Shown in pieces: positions 23,213 through 34,779 of a DNA stretch of 64,000 nt (position 1 is the first letter of the stretch; the number at the start of each line of letters is the position of its first letter). Source of the DNA: Amoebidium appalachense (Eukaryota; Ichthyosporea). The position numbers and the translations under genes are program-made. Where the stretch lies: the NCBI GenBank assembly GCA_963693365.1, contig CAVNZM010000001.1:620001-684000 (forward strand), in the 5' to 3' direction. The notes under the pieces were generated by a model. It saw only the letters and a program-made list of their open reading frames with translations. It made no database searches and was not told where the DNA came from.

Positions 23213-24123
23213 TGTAAAATTATATAAGTATTTGGGATGGAAGCAGAGACACAGCGGTGCAGTGTGAATACATCAGAAACACACAACAACAAAACACGGA
23301 GCAGTGTACACAACAGACATCAATGTTTAGACACAACTGAACTCAATTTATTTTGATCTTCGAATAAATACCTGAAATTCCTTTAAGTCTAATCCATACA
23401 TGATTTCCGACCAGTTGGAAATCAGATCTGTCTCTAATAGAAACCAATTACTAAGAACCAATTGCTTTCAGAGAGATCTGGTACGCGGAGACGTACACGA
23501 TAGGACACAGACACTAGTTAAGATCAACTCGTGTCATCATCAAGGAAGTTCTAACCTATGACATACTGCAAAGACTCAGACATGTCACACTTATCCTTGA
23601 TGATTGGTTAAAGCCCGGCAACACATGAAAACTAAAGTCAATTGAAGTCTAATCACACATGTCAATCTAAGTGTAGCCTAAGTGTGTTACCGTCCAATCA
23701 ACACATATTAAGTAACACAAATCTACCCAACATATATTAGTAGAAAAGAAATACGATTATACACATGAAGACAAAGAGAGAAAGAAAAGAAAATAAGGAA
23801 GGAGAAAGAGGAAGGAAAAGAGAGCACAGATCAACAAACAAGATAGCAATGTCATAACTATAACCAGAGATATTTATGTACACACGAACATGTACACGTC
23901 TCCCCCTGAGTGGGTGGATCCGTGTACACACATGTAAATAATCTAATTGATATTACAATACACGATTAAAGCCGATACAAGACGATTACAAGTATACAAG
24001 CATATCGGAGATCGATGCTACACTTTACATAATAGGAGTGTGGCATTTACACTAAGCATATGAACTGAAACATAACACAAACTGAGAAGATCTTACCATA
24101 TGTAAATACTACGTATTACAACA
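23213..24123 (-). mobile_element. LTR family B, 3' LTR of a minus-oriented copia element
   Basis: 911 bp, reverse complement of the LTR at 20812. In element orientation it follows the polypurine tract at 24124-24135 and the pol gene further right, so it is the 3' LTR. Confidence 0.85.
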
Positions 24124-24135
24124 TCCCCACTTAAG
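24124..24135 (-). promoter_or_regulatory. Polypurine tract of element B
   Basis: On the minus strand CTTAAGTGGGGA abuts the LTR start TGTTGTAATACG. This is the place of the plus-strand primer in LTR retrotransposons. Related GTGGGGA runs lie a few dozen bases upstream. Confidence 0.65.
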
Positions 24136-24224
24136 ACTTTGAAGTTTGTGTTATCATATCCCCACTAAACTAGTGAAATCTCCCCACTTGAGAACAGAAA
24201 CGGAAAAAAAAATTTAAGTGTGTA

Positions 24225-24340
24225 CTTTTCCGGGGGGGGGGGGGGGGGGGGGGGGGAAGGGGGCGGGGGAAAGGGGGGGGGGGGGGAAGGGGGGGGGGGG
24301 GGAAAGGGGGGTGGGGGGAGGGGGGGGGGGGGAACCGGGG
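24225..24340. repeat. Poly-G tract
   Basis: G-runs broken by AA or AAA, in the 3' untranslated part of the minus-oriented element B. Confidence 0.9.
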
Positions 24341-24601
24341 CAAAAACAACGAAAATGTATAACGTTTATAGTCGGGGTGTGACTAACTGGGTTTGAAACC
24401 AGTGAAAGATAGAGTAGAATCGCGGTACAGGTCAAACCATATATAAAAACCCTAAGTGGGCATACCCACAAAGGCAATATACATATGAAATAATGATGGT
24501 GGTAAATTAATTAGTAATCATTCCAGCCGGGAGGCAGTGTTGATGCATCTGCTGTCCAGGGCCCCGGCCGTAGTAGAAAACCACACGTGAAGTAAGACGG
24601 T

Positions 24602-27600
24602 TCAATCTTCAATGTCCGGCACACAAAGTCGTGCACGATGGGTGACGTGACTCGGGCCAGGGAGGGGCTTGGTGAGGATGAAGGCCAAGTTGTGAGCTGA
24701 CTCGACGTAGTGGACAACAACATCCCCACTGGCAATGTAGTCTTTGGTGTTATGGTACCGGACGGCAATGTGTTTGGTACGGTGCTTGATGCCGGTGGAG
24801 TTGACGATGGCAATGGTCGACTGGTTGTCACAGTACACCGGAGTCGGAGCAAGCATGGGGCAGACGAGTACCTTGAAGAGGTCACGGACCCAAGCAACCT
24901 CCTGGGTGCCGGCATTGAGAGCAATCAGCTCAGCTTCGGTGGTGCTGGTGGCCGTGATGGGCTGGAGCTTGGAGTACCAGATGATGGGCATACCAGCAAA
25001 CTCGATGATGTAACCGGTGGTAGACTTCTTGCTGTCAGCACAACCAGCAAAGTCAGCATCCGTGTAGCACTCGAGGATGGGGGGCTTGGTGGCCGAGTAC
25101 TTGTAGTCAATGCCAAGGTCAATGGTACCGAGCAGGTACCAGGCCACACGACGGAGAAGGTCCCAGTGAGTTATGCCGGGGTTGGTGCTGAACCGACCAA
25201 AGAAGCCGATGGCATAGGCAATGTCGGGACGTGTGCACCGTGCCACCCAGAGAAGACGGCCGAGTAACTCACGGTAGGGCAAGGTGAACGGTTGGGGGGG
25301 GCAGTCAGCCAGGGAGACGGTGGTGCCTGCAGGGATGGGGGTAGACTTGGACTTGGCATCGGTGAGGTTGAAGTCGTGGATGATATCCATGATGTAACAC
25401 CTCTGGTGCATGTGTAGGTGATGGGGATCGGAGTGATTAAAATCAACACCGAGCATACGGTCAAATGGACTCATACGACAGCTGGCCATCTTGCTGATGT
25501 GGGCAGCCAGGTCACTGGCAGCAGTAGAACCCCGGGTGTTGGTGTCATCTTCACTTGATTCTCAGCAAGACTTAGAAGTTGAGTTTTGTATTTGTTTATT
25601 AGTTTGTTGTAGTTTGTTTCCTTTTCCATCTTCCTTTCCTTTCTGTTTCCGTGTACACCGATATCTTAGATCTGTATACGTATCGACATACTTAGATGGC
25701 GCACACGTATTGTCGTTTGTGTCAAATCTATATATGTCATCCAATTAAATCTCGCTTGTATTTTCCCAAATATAGTAACTTACATTCCTTTCCCGTTCCT
25801 TTCTCACGACGTAGCATTGTGCTATGTTCTCCAACTATTAGGAATAATTATATTTAGACGTGTTATGATAAGAACATGTATAAATGTATGTTGTGAACTA
25901 ATAGTTACATAAGTGGTTTAATTTTGTTAAATGTTTCCGTGCTTTTATTAGAAGTTTCTTTCATTAGAGGATTGTATTCTATTATCTATGTGTCGACAGA
26001 CATTTTGATCGATATATTTTACACTCATAGTTTTCGTCTTTCTGATTGGAAAATAGAGTTTTCGTTCTTTTGATTGGTTTATCGTTTTCACATTCCCAAG
26101 TATAAAAGGGACTTCATCTTGGAATAAATATCAAGCAGTCGTATTCATTTCCTATGGTTCCAGAAATCGTTCCACCTCTCGGGTTGTGTTTCTCCCGTGT
26201 GTCTCTGTGTTGTGTATAACATAACACCCATCTGTGCTCTCTGCTTCTCCGTTTACCCACACAAAACAACAGTTGGTGATGGTGGAGTCGTCGACGTAGT
26301 TACCAGCCCGGACCACATCGTTGTTGGGGAAGAACCGGAGGTAGATGCACGGGTCAGTCTTAGTACGGGTCAGGCCATGGGCAAGAAGAATACCGTCGAG
26401 GAAGTCGTACCAGGCCTTGGAGGCTTGCTTGAGGCCATACAGGGCTTTCTTGAGTCTCCAGACCTTGCCATGGTGGCCATGGTGATGGGTGGTTGTGTCA
26501 TGTAGATGGTCTCGGTGAGTGGGCTGTTGAGAAAGGCCGTAGACACGTCGAGTTGATGGATATCATGACCTTCAACAACTGCCAGAGCTAGGATAGCACG
26601 GAGAGCAGCCGGACGGATGACAGGGCTCTCAATCAACTCATAGTCAACACCGTATTGCTGACTGAAGCCTTGAGCAACACCACGGGCCTTGATCTTGGTG
26701 TCACCAGCCGAGTTGAGAGTTTTCTCAGAGACAATCCACTTGAATCCGACGATGTTAGCACCAGGGGGAGGGTCAACGAGTTCAAAGATGTCTTTGTCGA
26801 CGAAGGCTTGATACTCAGCAGTGAGGGCTGACTTGACCTGGTCACCATTGGGGCCGGAACACAGTTGACGGACAAGTTTGGGTAGTTGGGCGAGGTTGAT
26901 GGGAGGACCGGGGGGAACAGGCAGGGTGGTGGTGGCTTGAAGGCCAACCTTGCCTTGCAGACGGGCAGAACGACGGGGTGCAGGAACCGGGCCCCCGGGG
27001 GGTGGAGACGGGGGGGGGGGAACTTGGAAGTTCGGAATTGCAGGGGGGGCAACCTCCGGGCTTGACGGGGCCGAGTGGAAGTTGTCGGGGGAGCCGGGTC
27101 GGATGGGGGTAACGTTGCCAGGGGCAGGATGAATGTCGGCAGGCTGGACGGGCACGGGAGCAGGGGGGCCGGTGGGGGGGGGGGGTGTCGGTGGAACGAC
27201 AACGGCAGGAGGGGGGCCAGAGTACACCAGGCAAACGTCATCTTCAGTGTCAACGGTGGGGGGTGGGATGGTCGAGGTGGCAGTGGTGTCGGGGTTCGGG
27301 AGTGTTGATGGGATTTCGGACGGGAGATAAGCTGATTCGTCGAAAATCACATCACGGAAGAGACCGACACGATGGGTGGTGGAGTTGAAGATCCGGTGGC
27401 AGTGTGATTGAAGATCATAGCCACAAATATACATGCCGAGTTTGACGGTGGGGGCCAGCTTGTTCCGTTTAGAGGCTGGCACATGAGTGTAGGCAGGGCA
27501 ACCAAACACTTTGAGCTCGGAGATGTCGGGCTTGACACCATAGAAAACTTCGAATGGAGTACGACCATTGGCAGCCGTGGACGGGGTTACGTTGACGATG

Positions 27601-28345
27601 TAGGCAGCATGTTGGAGGGCCTCAGCCCACAGTTTGGGGGACAGAGACTGATCTCGGACTTGATGGAGGAGGCAACGAACAATCTCTTGGAGGAACCGCA
27701 TACGACGTTCAACATAGCCGTTCAGTTGAGGGCAGTCCACCGGAGCATAACTGGCCTTGATGCCCTGGGAGAGGCAAAAAGCACGGGTAGCCTGGGAGGT
27801 GAACTCAGAGCCGGAGTCGAAGTGGTAGACACCAACTTTGGAGGGGGCATGGGTAGCAACGAGGTTGGTGTCGGAGCTGTGATAGTGTCCAGGGTGGTTG
27901 TACGGTCGGCCATCGGGTAGATCTTGACGAGTCCGGAGGCACGGCAGACAGTGACGAGAGCAACCTTGGAACCTCCGTACGATGTTGTGGTAGGCTCAAA
28001 AAAATCCCAATGCCATTCATGACCGGGGATGGTGGAGTGAGGACGGTCACCCTTGAACGGAGCCTCAAGTTGGTGGTTTTACCCATAATGCAGCCATGAC
28101 AATCGGGAACATCACAGTCGAGGACAGACGAGGGGAGGCCAATAACAAGGTCGTGTTTCACCATGTCCTTGATGCTGGTCATAGCACGGTGCCCCAGACG
28201 ATGGTGCCAGATGGATGGGTTAACACTGGTAGTGGCAGCCAGAGCCACAGGACGAGTGGGTGGTTGAATGGTGTAGTCCTTGAAGTAATACAGACCGTTG
28301 TGTAGACGGAGGTTGACGCGGTGACGACCGGTGAGACGGTCGAAG
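24602..28345 (-). pseudogene. Copia pol (integrase, reverse transcriptase, RNase H), split by a solo LTR
   Basis: Read right to left: GAG-pre-integrase WHHRLGHRAM with CxxCHGCIMGKTT (28250-28060); a frame-damaged integrase core; PQLNGYVERRMR (27735) and the integrase C-terminus; a proline-rich linker (27250-26930); RT with FKWIVSEKTLNSAGDTKIKA, HQLDVSTAFLNSPLTE and YVDD just right of the solo LTR (26290); then, left of the LTR, MLGVDF, YTDADFAGCADSKKSTTGY and an RNase H tail ending LTKPLPGPSHVTHR (24650). A frameshift lies near 26490 between YMTQPP and the RLKKALYGLKQA segment. Domain order INT-RT-RNaseH is that of Ty1/copia. The 5' part with gag is lost at 28345 where LTR A begins. It is inactive. 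Confidence 0.9.
25543..26271 (+). mobile_element. Solo LTR family A in pol, with 5-bp duplication
   Basis: 729 bp, TGTCATCTTC...AACAACA, flanked by GTTGG at 25538-25542 and 26272-26276. It contains TATAAAAGGG (about 26102) and GAATAAATA (about 26123), the usual LTR promoter and polyadenylation signals. It interrupts the RT gene just after YVDD. Removing it with one GTTGG leaves the RT frame open, so this insertion was followed by LTR-LTR recombination. Confidence 0.95.
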
Positions 28346-28792
28346 TGTCATCTTCCCATGATTCTCAGCAAGACTTAGAAGTTGAGTTTTGTATTTGTTT
28401 ATTAGTTTGTTGTAGTTTGTTTCCTTTTCCTTCTTCCTTCCTTTCTTTCCTTTCTGTTTCCGTGTACACCGATATCTTAGATATGTGTACGTATCGACAT
28501 ACTTAGCTCGCGCACACGTATTGTCGTTTGTGTCAAAATCTATATATGTCATCCAATCAGATCTCGTTTGTATTTTCCCAAATATAGTAACTTACATTCC
28601 TTTCTCATTCCTTGCTCACGACGTAGCATTGTGCTATGTTCTCCAACTATTAGGAATAATTATATTTAGACGTGTTATGATAAGAACATGTATAAATGTA
28701 TGTTGTGAATTAATAGTTACATAAGTGGTTTCATTTTGTAAAATGTTTCCGTGCTTTTATTAGAAGTTTCTTTCATTAGAGGATTGCATTTT
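28346..28792 (+). mobile_element. LTR family A, 5' LTR, first part
   Basis: It starts TGTCATCTTCCC at 28346 and matches the solo LTR up to GAGGATTG. It is then interrupted by an LTR B element and resumes at 31456. Together with the gag at 31829 it makes a plus-oriented copia element A. Confidence 0.85.
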
Positions 28793-29759
28793 TGTTGTAA
28801 TACGTAGTATTTACATATGGTAAGATCTTCTCAGTTTGTGTTATGTTTCAGTTCATATGCTTAGTGTAAATGCCACACTCCTATTATGTAAAGTGTAGCA
28901 TCGATCTCCGATATGCTTGTATACTTGTAATCGTGTTGTATCGGCTTTAATCGTGTATTGTGATATCGATTAGAATATTTATTTGTGTGTACACGGATCC
29001 ACCCACTCAGGGAGAGACGTGTACATGTTCGTGTGTACATAAATATCTCTGGTTATAGTTATGCTATTGCTATCTTGTTTGTTGATCTGTGCTCTCTTTT
29101 CCTCCCTCTTTCTCCTTCCTTATTTTCTTTTCTTTCTCTCCTTGTCTTCATGTGCATAATCGTATTTCTTTTCTACTAATATATGTTAGGTAGATTTGTG
29201 TTACTTAATACGTGTTCATTGGACGGTAACACACTTAGGCTACACTTAGAATAGCATGTGTGTTTAGACTTCATTAATTTACTTTAGTCTTCATGTGTTG
29301 CCGGGCTTTAACCAATCATCAAGGTTAAGTGTGATATGTCTGAGTCTTTGCAGTATGTCATAGGTTAGAACTTCCTTGATGATGACACGAGTTGATCTTA
29401 ACTAGTGTCTGTGTCCTATCGTGTATGTCTCCGCGTACCGGATCTCTCTGAAAGCAATTGGTTCTTAGTGATTGGTTTCTATTAGAGATAGATCTGATTT
29501 CCGACTGGTCGGAAATCATGTATGGATTGGACTTAGAGGAATTTCAGGTATTTATTTGAAGATCAGAATAAATTCAGTTCAGTCGTGTCTAAACAATGAT
29601 GTCTGTTGTGTACACTGCTCCGATCGTTCCGTGTTTTGTTGTTGTGTGTGTCTGTGGTGTTTTGACACTGCACCACTGTGTCTCTGCTTTCATCCCAAAT
29701 ACTTATATAATTTAATAGGTTATGGGCCCAGATGCACGCTCCCTACACACACCTAGACC

Positions 29760-31017
29760 TAGCGATCGTTAAATTCCTGGTACACATCATAGCTGTGGTC
29801 AGCTCCTCATGCATCTTGGTGCTGAGGCTGTGTACATCCATCCCCGGCGTCCGTCCGTAACCGGTCCCACGTGACTCCCCTTGACAAGATCTGACTCATC
29901 TTGACAAGAGCTTTTGTCACGCCTTGACACCCGTGACATCCTCGCAAGTTCAAATTCCAGCTTGCACTCCTTCCAGCTCCGTCCTGGTTTCTCTCCGTCA
30001 CGCCAAACCGTCCTCCACCCTTGGTTCTGCAATCGCGCTCCAAGTTCCTTGACACTTCACCGACGTGGTCTCAACCGCGCCGCCCTGTCTACCCAGGCCT
30101 GAGGATCCTGCATCGAAATCCCATTCCATCCGATTTCGAACCCGTCAACCCGCATTCGAATATAATTTCACACCCCGTCTGCGTTCCAATCGACGATAAT
30201 TTGACACCCCGTCTCGATCCGACTTGACCATCATCCATCAAGTCCATCTGAAGTATCCAAATTCGGTACTTCTTTCCAGTCTACCGTGTTCCACCCCGTC
30301 CAAGCCCTTTGTGCTTCCCTCCTCCCTAGGAGTCCCGACCCTGAGTCCCTCCAGAACCGTTTACCGTGTCCAACCTGCTTCCTTCCAGGATTTCCAACCC
30401 TGTTTTCGGCCATGTCTGCCCTTACCGTGCCGTCACTGTCAATGGCCCCCTCACATTCCATTGATCTGCCCTGCATTCCGGTAGCAGTTTCCCCCCATCA
30501 CGTGGCCAACCTCGTCGAGATCCCAGCTATCACCAGCTCTGCACGGGCAACAGTTACCCCTGCAGCTGTTTCCCCCCCATTACCACCCGACCCCGGCCAG
30601 CAAGACATGCGGCCAGGTCCAGTCGTTCCCATCCACGTTTCCAGCCAGCTTGCTGTGCTGCCTTCCCCCGTTTCCAAAGCCCCTGCATCCGACCCAGTTA
30701 ACCTCCTCCGTCCGGAATTACCTGCACTTGACCCTGCCTCCGTCGTGCCTCATCCCAACCCAAATTCCGTGAAGACCTACCCCCCCTCCCTGTTCGGGCT
30801 TTCCCAGTCACCCCGAGCAGCAAGCACCCTCGACGCCCCCCTCAGCGAATTCCAAACTACGACAAGTCTACTCCTCCTTGGTCATCAATCACTCCACCGG
30901 TCGCCCCACCACGTGTGGCTACCCTCGACACACCGCATCCAAATGCCGTGACCCCCGTTGTCCTGTCTACCGTTTGCGTCCTCGATACCCCCCATCCCCT
31001 ATCCTCCTCCCCCCCAG
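29760..31017 (+). other. Non-retroviral filler inside the element B derivative
   Basis: The longest frame (30286-30951) encodes a proline/serine-rich sequence with no retrotransposon motif (for example MSALTVPSLSMAPSHSIDLP). It could be captured host sequence or rearranged gag linker. I do not recognise it and assign no function. Confidence 0.45.
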
Positions 31018-31149
31018 CCTGAGTGGGGATGTTGTCGTCAACTACGTCGAGTCTGCCAACAACTTGGCTGACATCCTTACCAAGTCACTGCCGGGTCCCA
31101 GCCATGTCACTCACCGTGATCGACTCTGTGTGCCCGACCTTGTGCAGTG
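31018..31149 (+). pseudogene. Copia RNase H C-terminal remnant
   Basis: SGDVVVNYVESANNLADILT followed by KSLPGPSHVTHRDRLCVP and a stop. This is the carboxy end of a copia pol polyprotein, near-identical to the end of the minus-oriented pol at 24602. It keeps the canonical ADILTK, which the minus copy has changed to AFILTK. Confidence 0.85.
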
Positions 31150-31455
31150 ATCATCGTGTGGTCTTCTACTACACCTGGGGCCCTGGACAGCAGCTTCCTC
31201 TACACTGCTTCCCAGTTGGAACGTCTACTACTACGATTCTGTATATGTATTTTTTTTTTTTGCCTTAAGTGGGGTTTGCCCACTTTAAGGGTTCATCGAT
31301 TAGCACAACACATATACACCTGAGGCTAGCCACCTTTGCGAATACTGGCCGACTCCCAGTCCCACTGAGTCACAACACATAGGTTAATGTGTCTGTGGTG
31401 TTTTCACACTGCACCACTGTGTCTCTGCTTTCATCCCAAATAATTATATCATTCA

Positions 31456-31756
31456 ACAATTTTATATTCTATGTGTCGACAGACATTTCGATCGATATAT
31501 TTTACACTCATAGTTTTCGTCCTTTTGATTGGAAAATAGAGTTTTCGTTCTTTAGATTGGTTTATCGTTTTCACATTCCCAAGTATAAAAGGGACTTAAT
31601 CTTGGAATAAATATCAAGCAGTCGTATTCATTTCCCATGGTTCCAGAAATCGTTCCACCTTTCTGGTTGTGTTTCTCCCGTGTGTCTCTGTGTTGTGTAT
31701 AACATAACACCCATCTGTGCTCTCTGCTTCTCCGTTTACCCACACAAAACAACAGG
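31456..31756 (+). mobile_element. LTR family A, 5' LTR, second part
   Basis: It resumes LTR A at TTCTATGTGTCGACAG and runs to AACAACA at 31756, carrying TATAAAAGGG and GAATAAATA. The leader GGTTTACGGCCCC follows directly, where a primer-binding site is expected. Confidence 0.85.
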
Positions 31757-31828
31757 TTTACGGCCCCTTTGCACGCTAACACACAATCTCGTTACAACCG
31801 CGAAATTCCTCAGTCTTACTGCTTCAAT

Positions 31829-33387
31829 CATGACTGACAAACCGTCGTATATCAACCTTCCAATATGGAATCCGTCCGAGAAAAAAAGACGAGAAATGTC
31901 TTAATTATTTCGAGTGGGAGCCACTCATTCACCGGTTCATTAGAACAACCATTGCCGAGAAATTCGTTGACGCTATCAAGAGGCCACAGTGGGTTGACGG
32001 CACCGACGCCAACCAGACTGGGCTAGGCTACGTCCCCAAGGACTCCTACAAGAAAGCTTCCGACGTCCTCGACCAGATCCTCAACCAGTCCGTCCACCCG
32101 ACCGAGCTCTACGACTCCGGCCGGATGCAAGACGGTGTCCACGGTGGAGAAGTCTTCCACAACCTACGTATGGCGTATGTAGCAGAGAAGGAGGCCCGAG
32201 TCACCCAGATTCAAGTCACCTTCGAGGAGCTTGAACTACGAGACTACCCCAACGTCACAGCATACCTCACCCGTCTCCAACGTCTGGCTACGACACTTGC
32301 CTGCCTTGACGAGCCCGTCCAGCACAAGGATGTCGTACGTAAGTTCTTCCTTCAACTCCGGAAGAACACGGCCCCGGTTTGCTCCGACATTGAACGTCTC
32401 TGCTCCGACTACAGTAACTGGATGAACAACAAGGCCTACCCGTCCTTCAACCAGCTCATCAGTGACATCCGAGGAGCTGAAATCCGTGCCGGCCTCATCG
32501 ACGCAGGCACTGGTGCAACCGTCAACAACCGTCCCCTCCGTGCACTTCAGAGCAGAGTGCTTCCCCCCGGTGACCTCCGTAACCGTATACCTCGACGTGA
32601 GCATACACCTCACCGTTCCCCGTCCCGTTCCCGTGATCCTCGTTCGTCCTCCAAGTCACCCGGCCCCCGTTCAACTTCCCCTTACCACCGTGGTAACAGG
32701 GACAATCGTAACAGACAGCACAACACCAAGAAGGTGGAGTGTTCCTACTGCCATGAGCCCCACCACATCACAGCATGCCCGGAGCCTGGCTGTGCTGTTG
32801 CTCGTCGTGCCAAGCAGGAGAAAGGCAACAAGAGTGTGCAATTTGCACTAATCTCCTCCACCGGCACACCTGACCGTGACGACCCCGTCTGGGACAGTGC
32901 TTGTAATGCACACATCTGCCCCATCAAGGAGTATTTCTCCTCCCTTACCCCGTGTCCCCCCACCCCCATTCACGGCCTTGGCACCATCAATGCCACACAC
33001 CGTGGCATCATCAACCTGACACTGCACTACAGCGGCCACTCAACCCCGTGCAGCATCAATGCTCTCTACGTACCCGAGTCACCGTCCTTCCTCGTGTCTG
33101 CCTCCATGGCCTCAACTGCCGGCCTCCTGGGTCATTGTGACGATGCAGACACCCACCCGTCGTTCCTCTACAGCCGTAATGGTGACATCATTTCCGATCT
33201 CACCCCCCTCAACGGCCTCTACTACATCACTGACTATGTGATTGACACTCCACAACATCCGTGGGTCCAAGCCTACACAGCAAGGACTCAACCAACCGAC
33301 GACCTCACCCTTTGGCACAACCGTCTCGGCCACCGTGCCCTCTCCACCGTCACCAGGATGGCCAAGGATGAGCTTGTCATCGGCATG
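31829..33387 (+). pseudogene. Copia element A gag-protease, cut off by E2
   Basis: The ATG at 31829 opens MTDKPSYINLPIWNPSEKKR. An A-run at about 31882 shifts the frame. The long frame then runs through gag to a zinc-knuckle-like CSYCHEPHHITACPEPGC (about 32738), protease with WDSACNAHICPIKEYF (about 32890, the D-S/T-A/G position), and the GAG-pre-integrase start WHNRLGHRALSTV (33314). At 33388 the frame is broken by the terminus of transposon E2, so integrase, RT and RNase H are missing. It shares about half its residues with the minus gag at 49462, so both are one copia lineage. Confidence 0.88.
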
Positions 33388-34290
33388 CATCAGCAATCTC
33401 CACCGGGGATCGTATACCCCTCGTAATGCCATCTCCGATGGCGTAAACCTGTCACCCATCGTAAAGCACACCGCGAGTTCATATGGAGTGGTTGCACGAC
33501 CTCTTTACGATAGTGTAAAGAGTTCCATGGGGTTAACGGAGCGTCTTATGTATATACATTGGATATACGCTTTACGACATCCATCAACCCTCTTTACGAC
33601 ATCCATAGGGTTTATGGATGTCGTAAAGCGTATGTCATATGTATATCCTATGTATATCCGATGTATATACATTGCACTATACATAGGATATCCAATGTAT
33701 ATACATTGCACTATGCATAGGATATCCAATGTATATACATTGCACTGTACATAAGATATCCAATGTATATACATTGCACTATACATAGGATAACCTATGT
33801 ATATCCAATGTATAACCTATGTATATACATACGACTATACATAGAACATACATACGAGAGCGTTACGAGGGGTCGGAAACCCATCGTAATCTTCACCATC
33901 CGAGTATCCAAACCCATCCCGTTGGATATCTTAAGTATATGTTTAGGAGCGGCTTAATACCATCGTAACCCATGACATATGATATACATCGATGTATTTT
34001 ACGAATTACCAACCATGTACATATGATATACATATGGCTGGTCCTGGGGTACATTACGACCCCCATAATACCGTCGTAGACATTTCCATAAGAGCCCGTA
34101 CACCACTCGTATGTATATACATAGCATGTCGTGTATACATCATTACGACAGCTCTTTGCCCATCCATAAGATATCCTATGCATAGCCAAATAATATGTTA
34201 CGAGTATACCATGACTAACTAAATACAATATTACGGAATATCGTAATATACGATTACGAGCTGTCGTAATATCATAATACGAAAAGTAAC
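33388..34290. promoter_or_regulatory. E2 subterminal region rich in TCGTAA / TTACGA
   Basis: Within 900 bp the hexamer-like motif (A/T)CGTAA or its complement occurs at least 15 times in both orientations. The region includes a perfect 13-bp stem near 33591-33628 (TTACGACATCCAT) and four units of about 34 bp built on GGATATCCAATGTATATACA (33660-33800). CACTA-group transposons carry such clustered motifs as transposase-binding sites. No convincing ORF is present; the Met-Tyr-Ile frames are repeat translations. Confidence 0.6.
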
Positions 34291-34299
34291 CACCACCGT

Positions 34300-34400
34300 T
34301 GTGCCCCCCCCTCCCTCCCTCCCTCCCTCCCTCCCTCCCTCCCCCCCCCCCCCCCCCCCCCTCCCTCCCTCCCCCTCCCCCCCCCCCCCCCTTCCTTCTT
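34300..34400. repeat. (CCCT)n and poly-C tract
   Basis: CCCT units grading into poly-C. The E1 equivalent at 38886-38922 is much shorter. Confidence 0.9.
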
Positions 34401-34459
34401 ACCTTTCTAACTTTTTCACAATTTGTACACGAGATACCATTAAGAGTGTTGTTCCTTTA

Positions 34460-34575
34460 TGTCTCGCTCCACTGGAGCAGAGACCGCACAAGTTGTTCAT
34501 GTTTAAAAATTTCTAAGTCTCACTCCACAGGAGTAGAGACAATTTCACTCTGTTAGACTCCACAGGAGTCCAGCT
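34460..34575. repeat. Three short inverted repeats (CTCCAC-GGAG) after gene X
   Basis: GCTCCACTGGAGC, ACTCCACAGGAGT and GACTCCACAGGAGTC follow one another within 100 bp downstream of the gene X stop, and recur in E1 at about 38994-39095. Compensated stems with changing end bases suggest a structured 3' region. Confidence 0.6.
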
Positions 34576-34779
34576 TTCACCGAACAAACTAAACAAACCA
34601 ACAAACAAACAAACAAAACAAAGCAAACATCATCACACAAATAAAATACGAAGTCTACATCTCCCCCCTGCAGAGGCCGGGACTACACCAAAAGAGACAT
34701 AAACTAAGTATTAATTCTTTTTTTTTTCCTCCGGGGGGGGGGGGGGGTCTTTCCCTATTCCTCCTCATTCTAATCATCC

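Larger units (their letters stand above)
28793..31455 (+). mobile_element. Nested, internally replaced copia element B
   Basis: It consists of a 5' LTR B (28793-29718), a leader like that at 21754, then about 1.25 kb (29760-31017) without gag, protease, integrase or RT, then the last 43 codons of pol (31018-31149), a polypurine-like stretch at about 31265 and a remnant of the 3' LTR (31391-31455). It is a non-autonomous derivative. It sits inside LTR A, so it is younger than element A. Confidence 0.8.

Noticed and set aside
27075-27920. Plus-strand frames across the copia pol
   Set aside because: They are shadows of the minus-strand integrase/RT frame, which has the recognised motifs.
28790-31460. 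Target duplication of the nested element B in LTR A
   Set aside because: Flanks (GCATTTT and TATTCTATG) resemble one another, but no exact 5-bp repeat could be fixed, so none is claimed.
33242-33957. Met-Tyr-Ile-rich frames (also 37907-38539 and their complements)
   Set aside because: They translate the about 34-bp and TATA-rich repeats of the transposon subterminal region.
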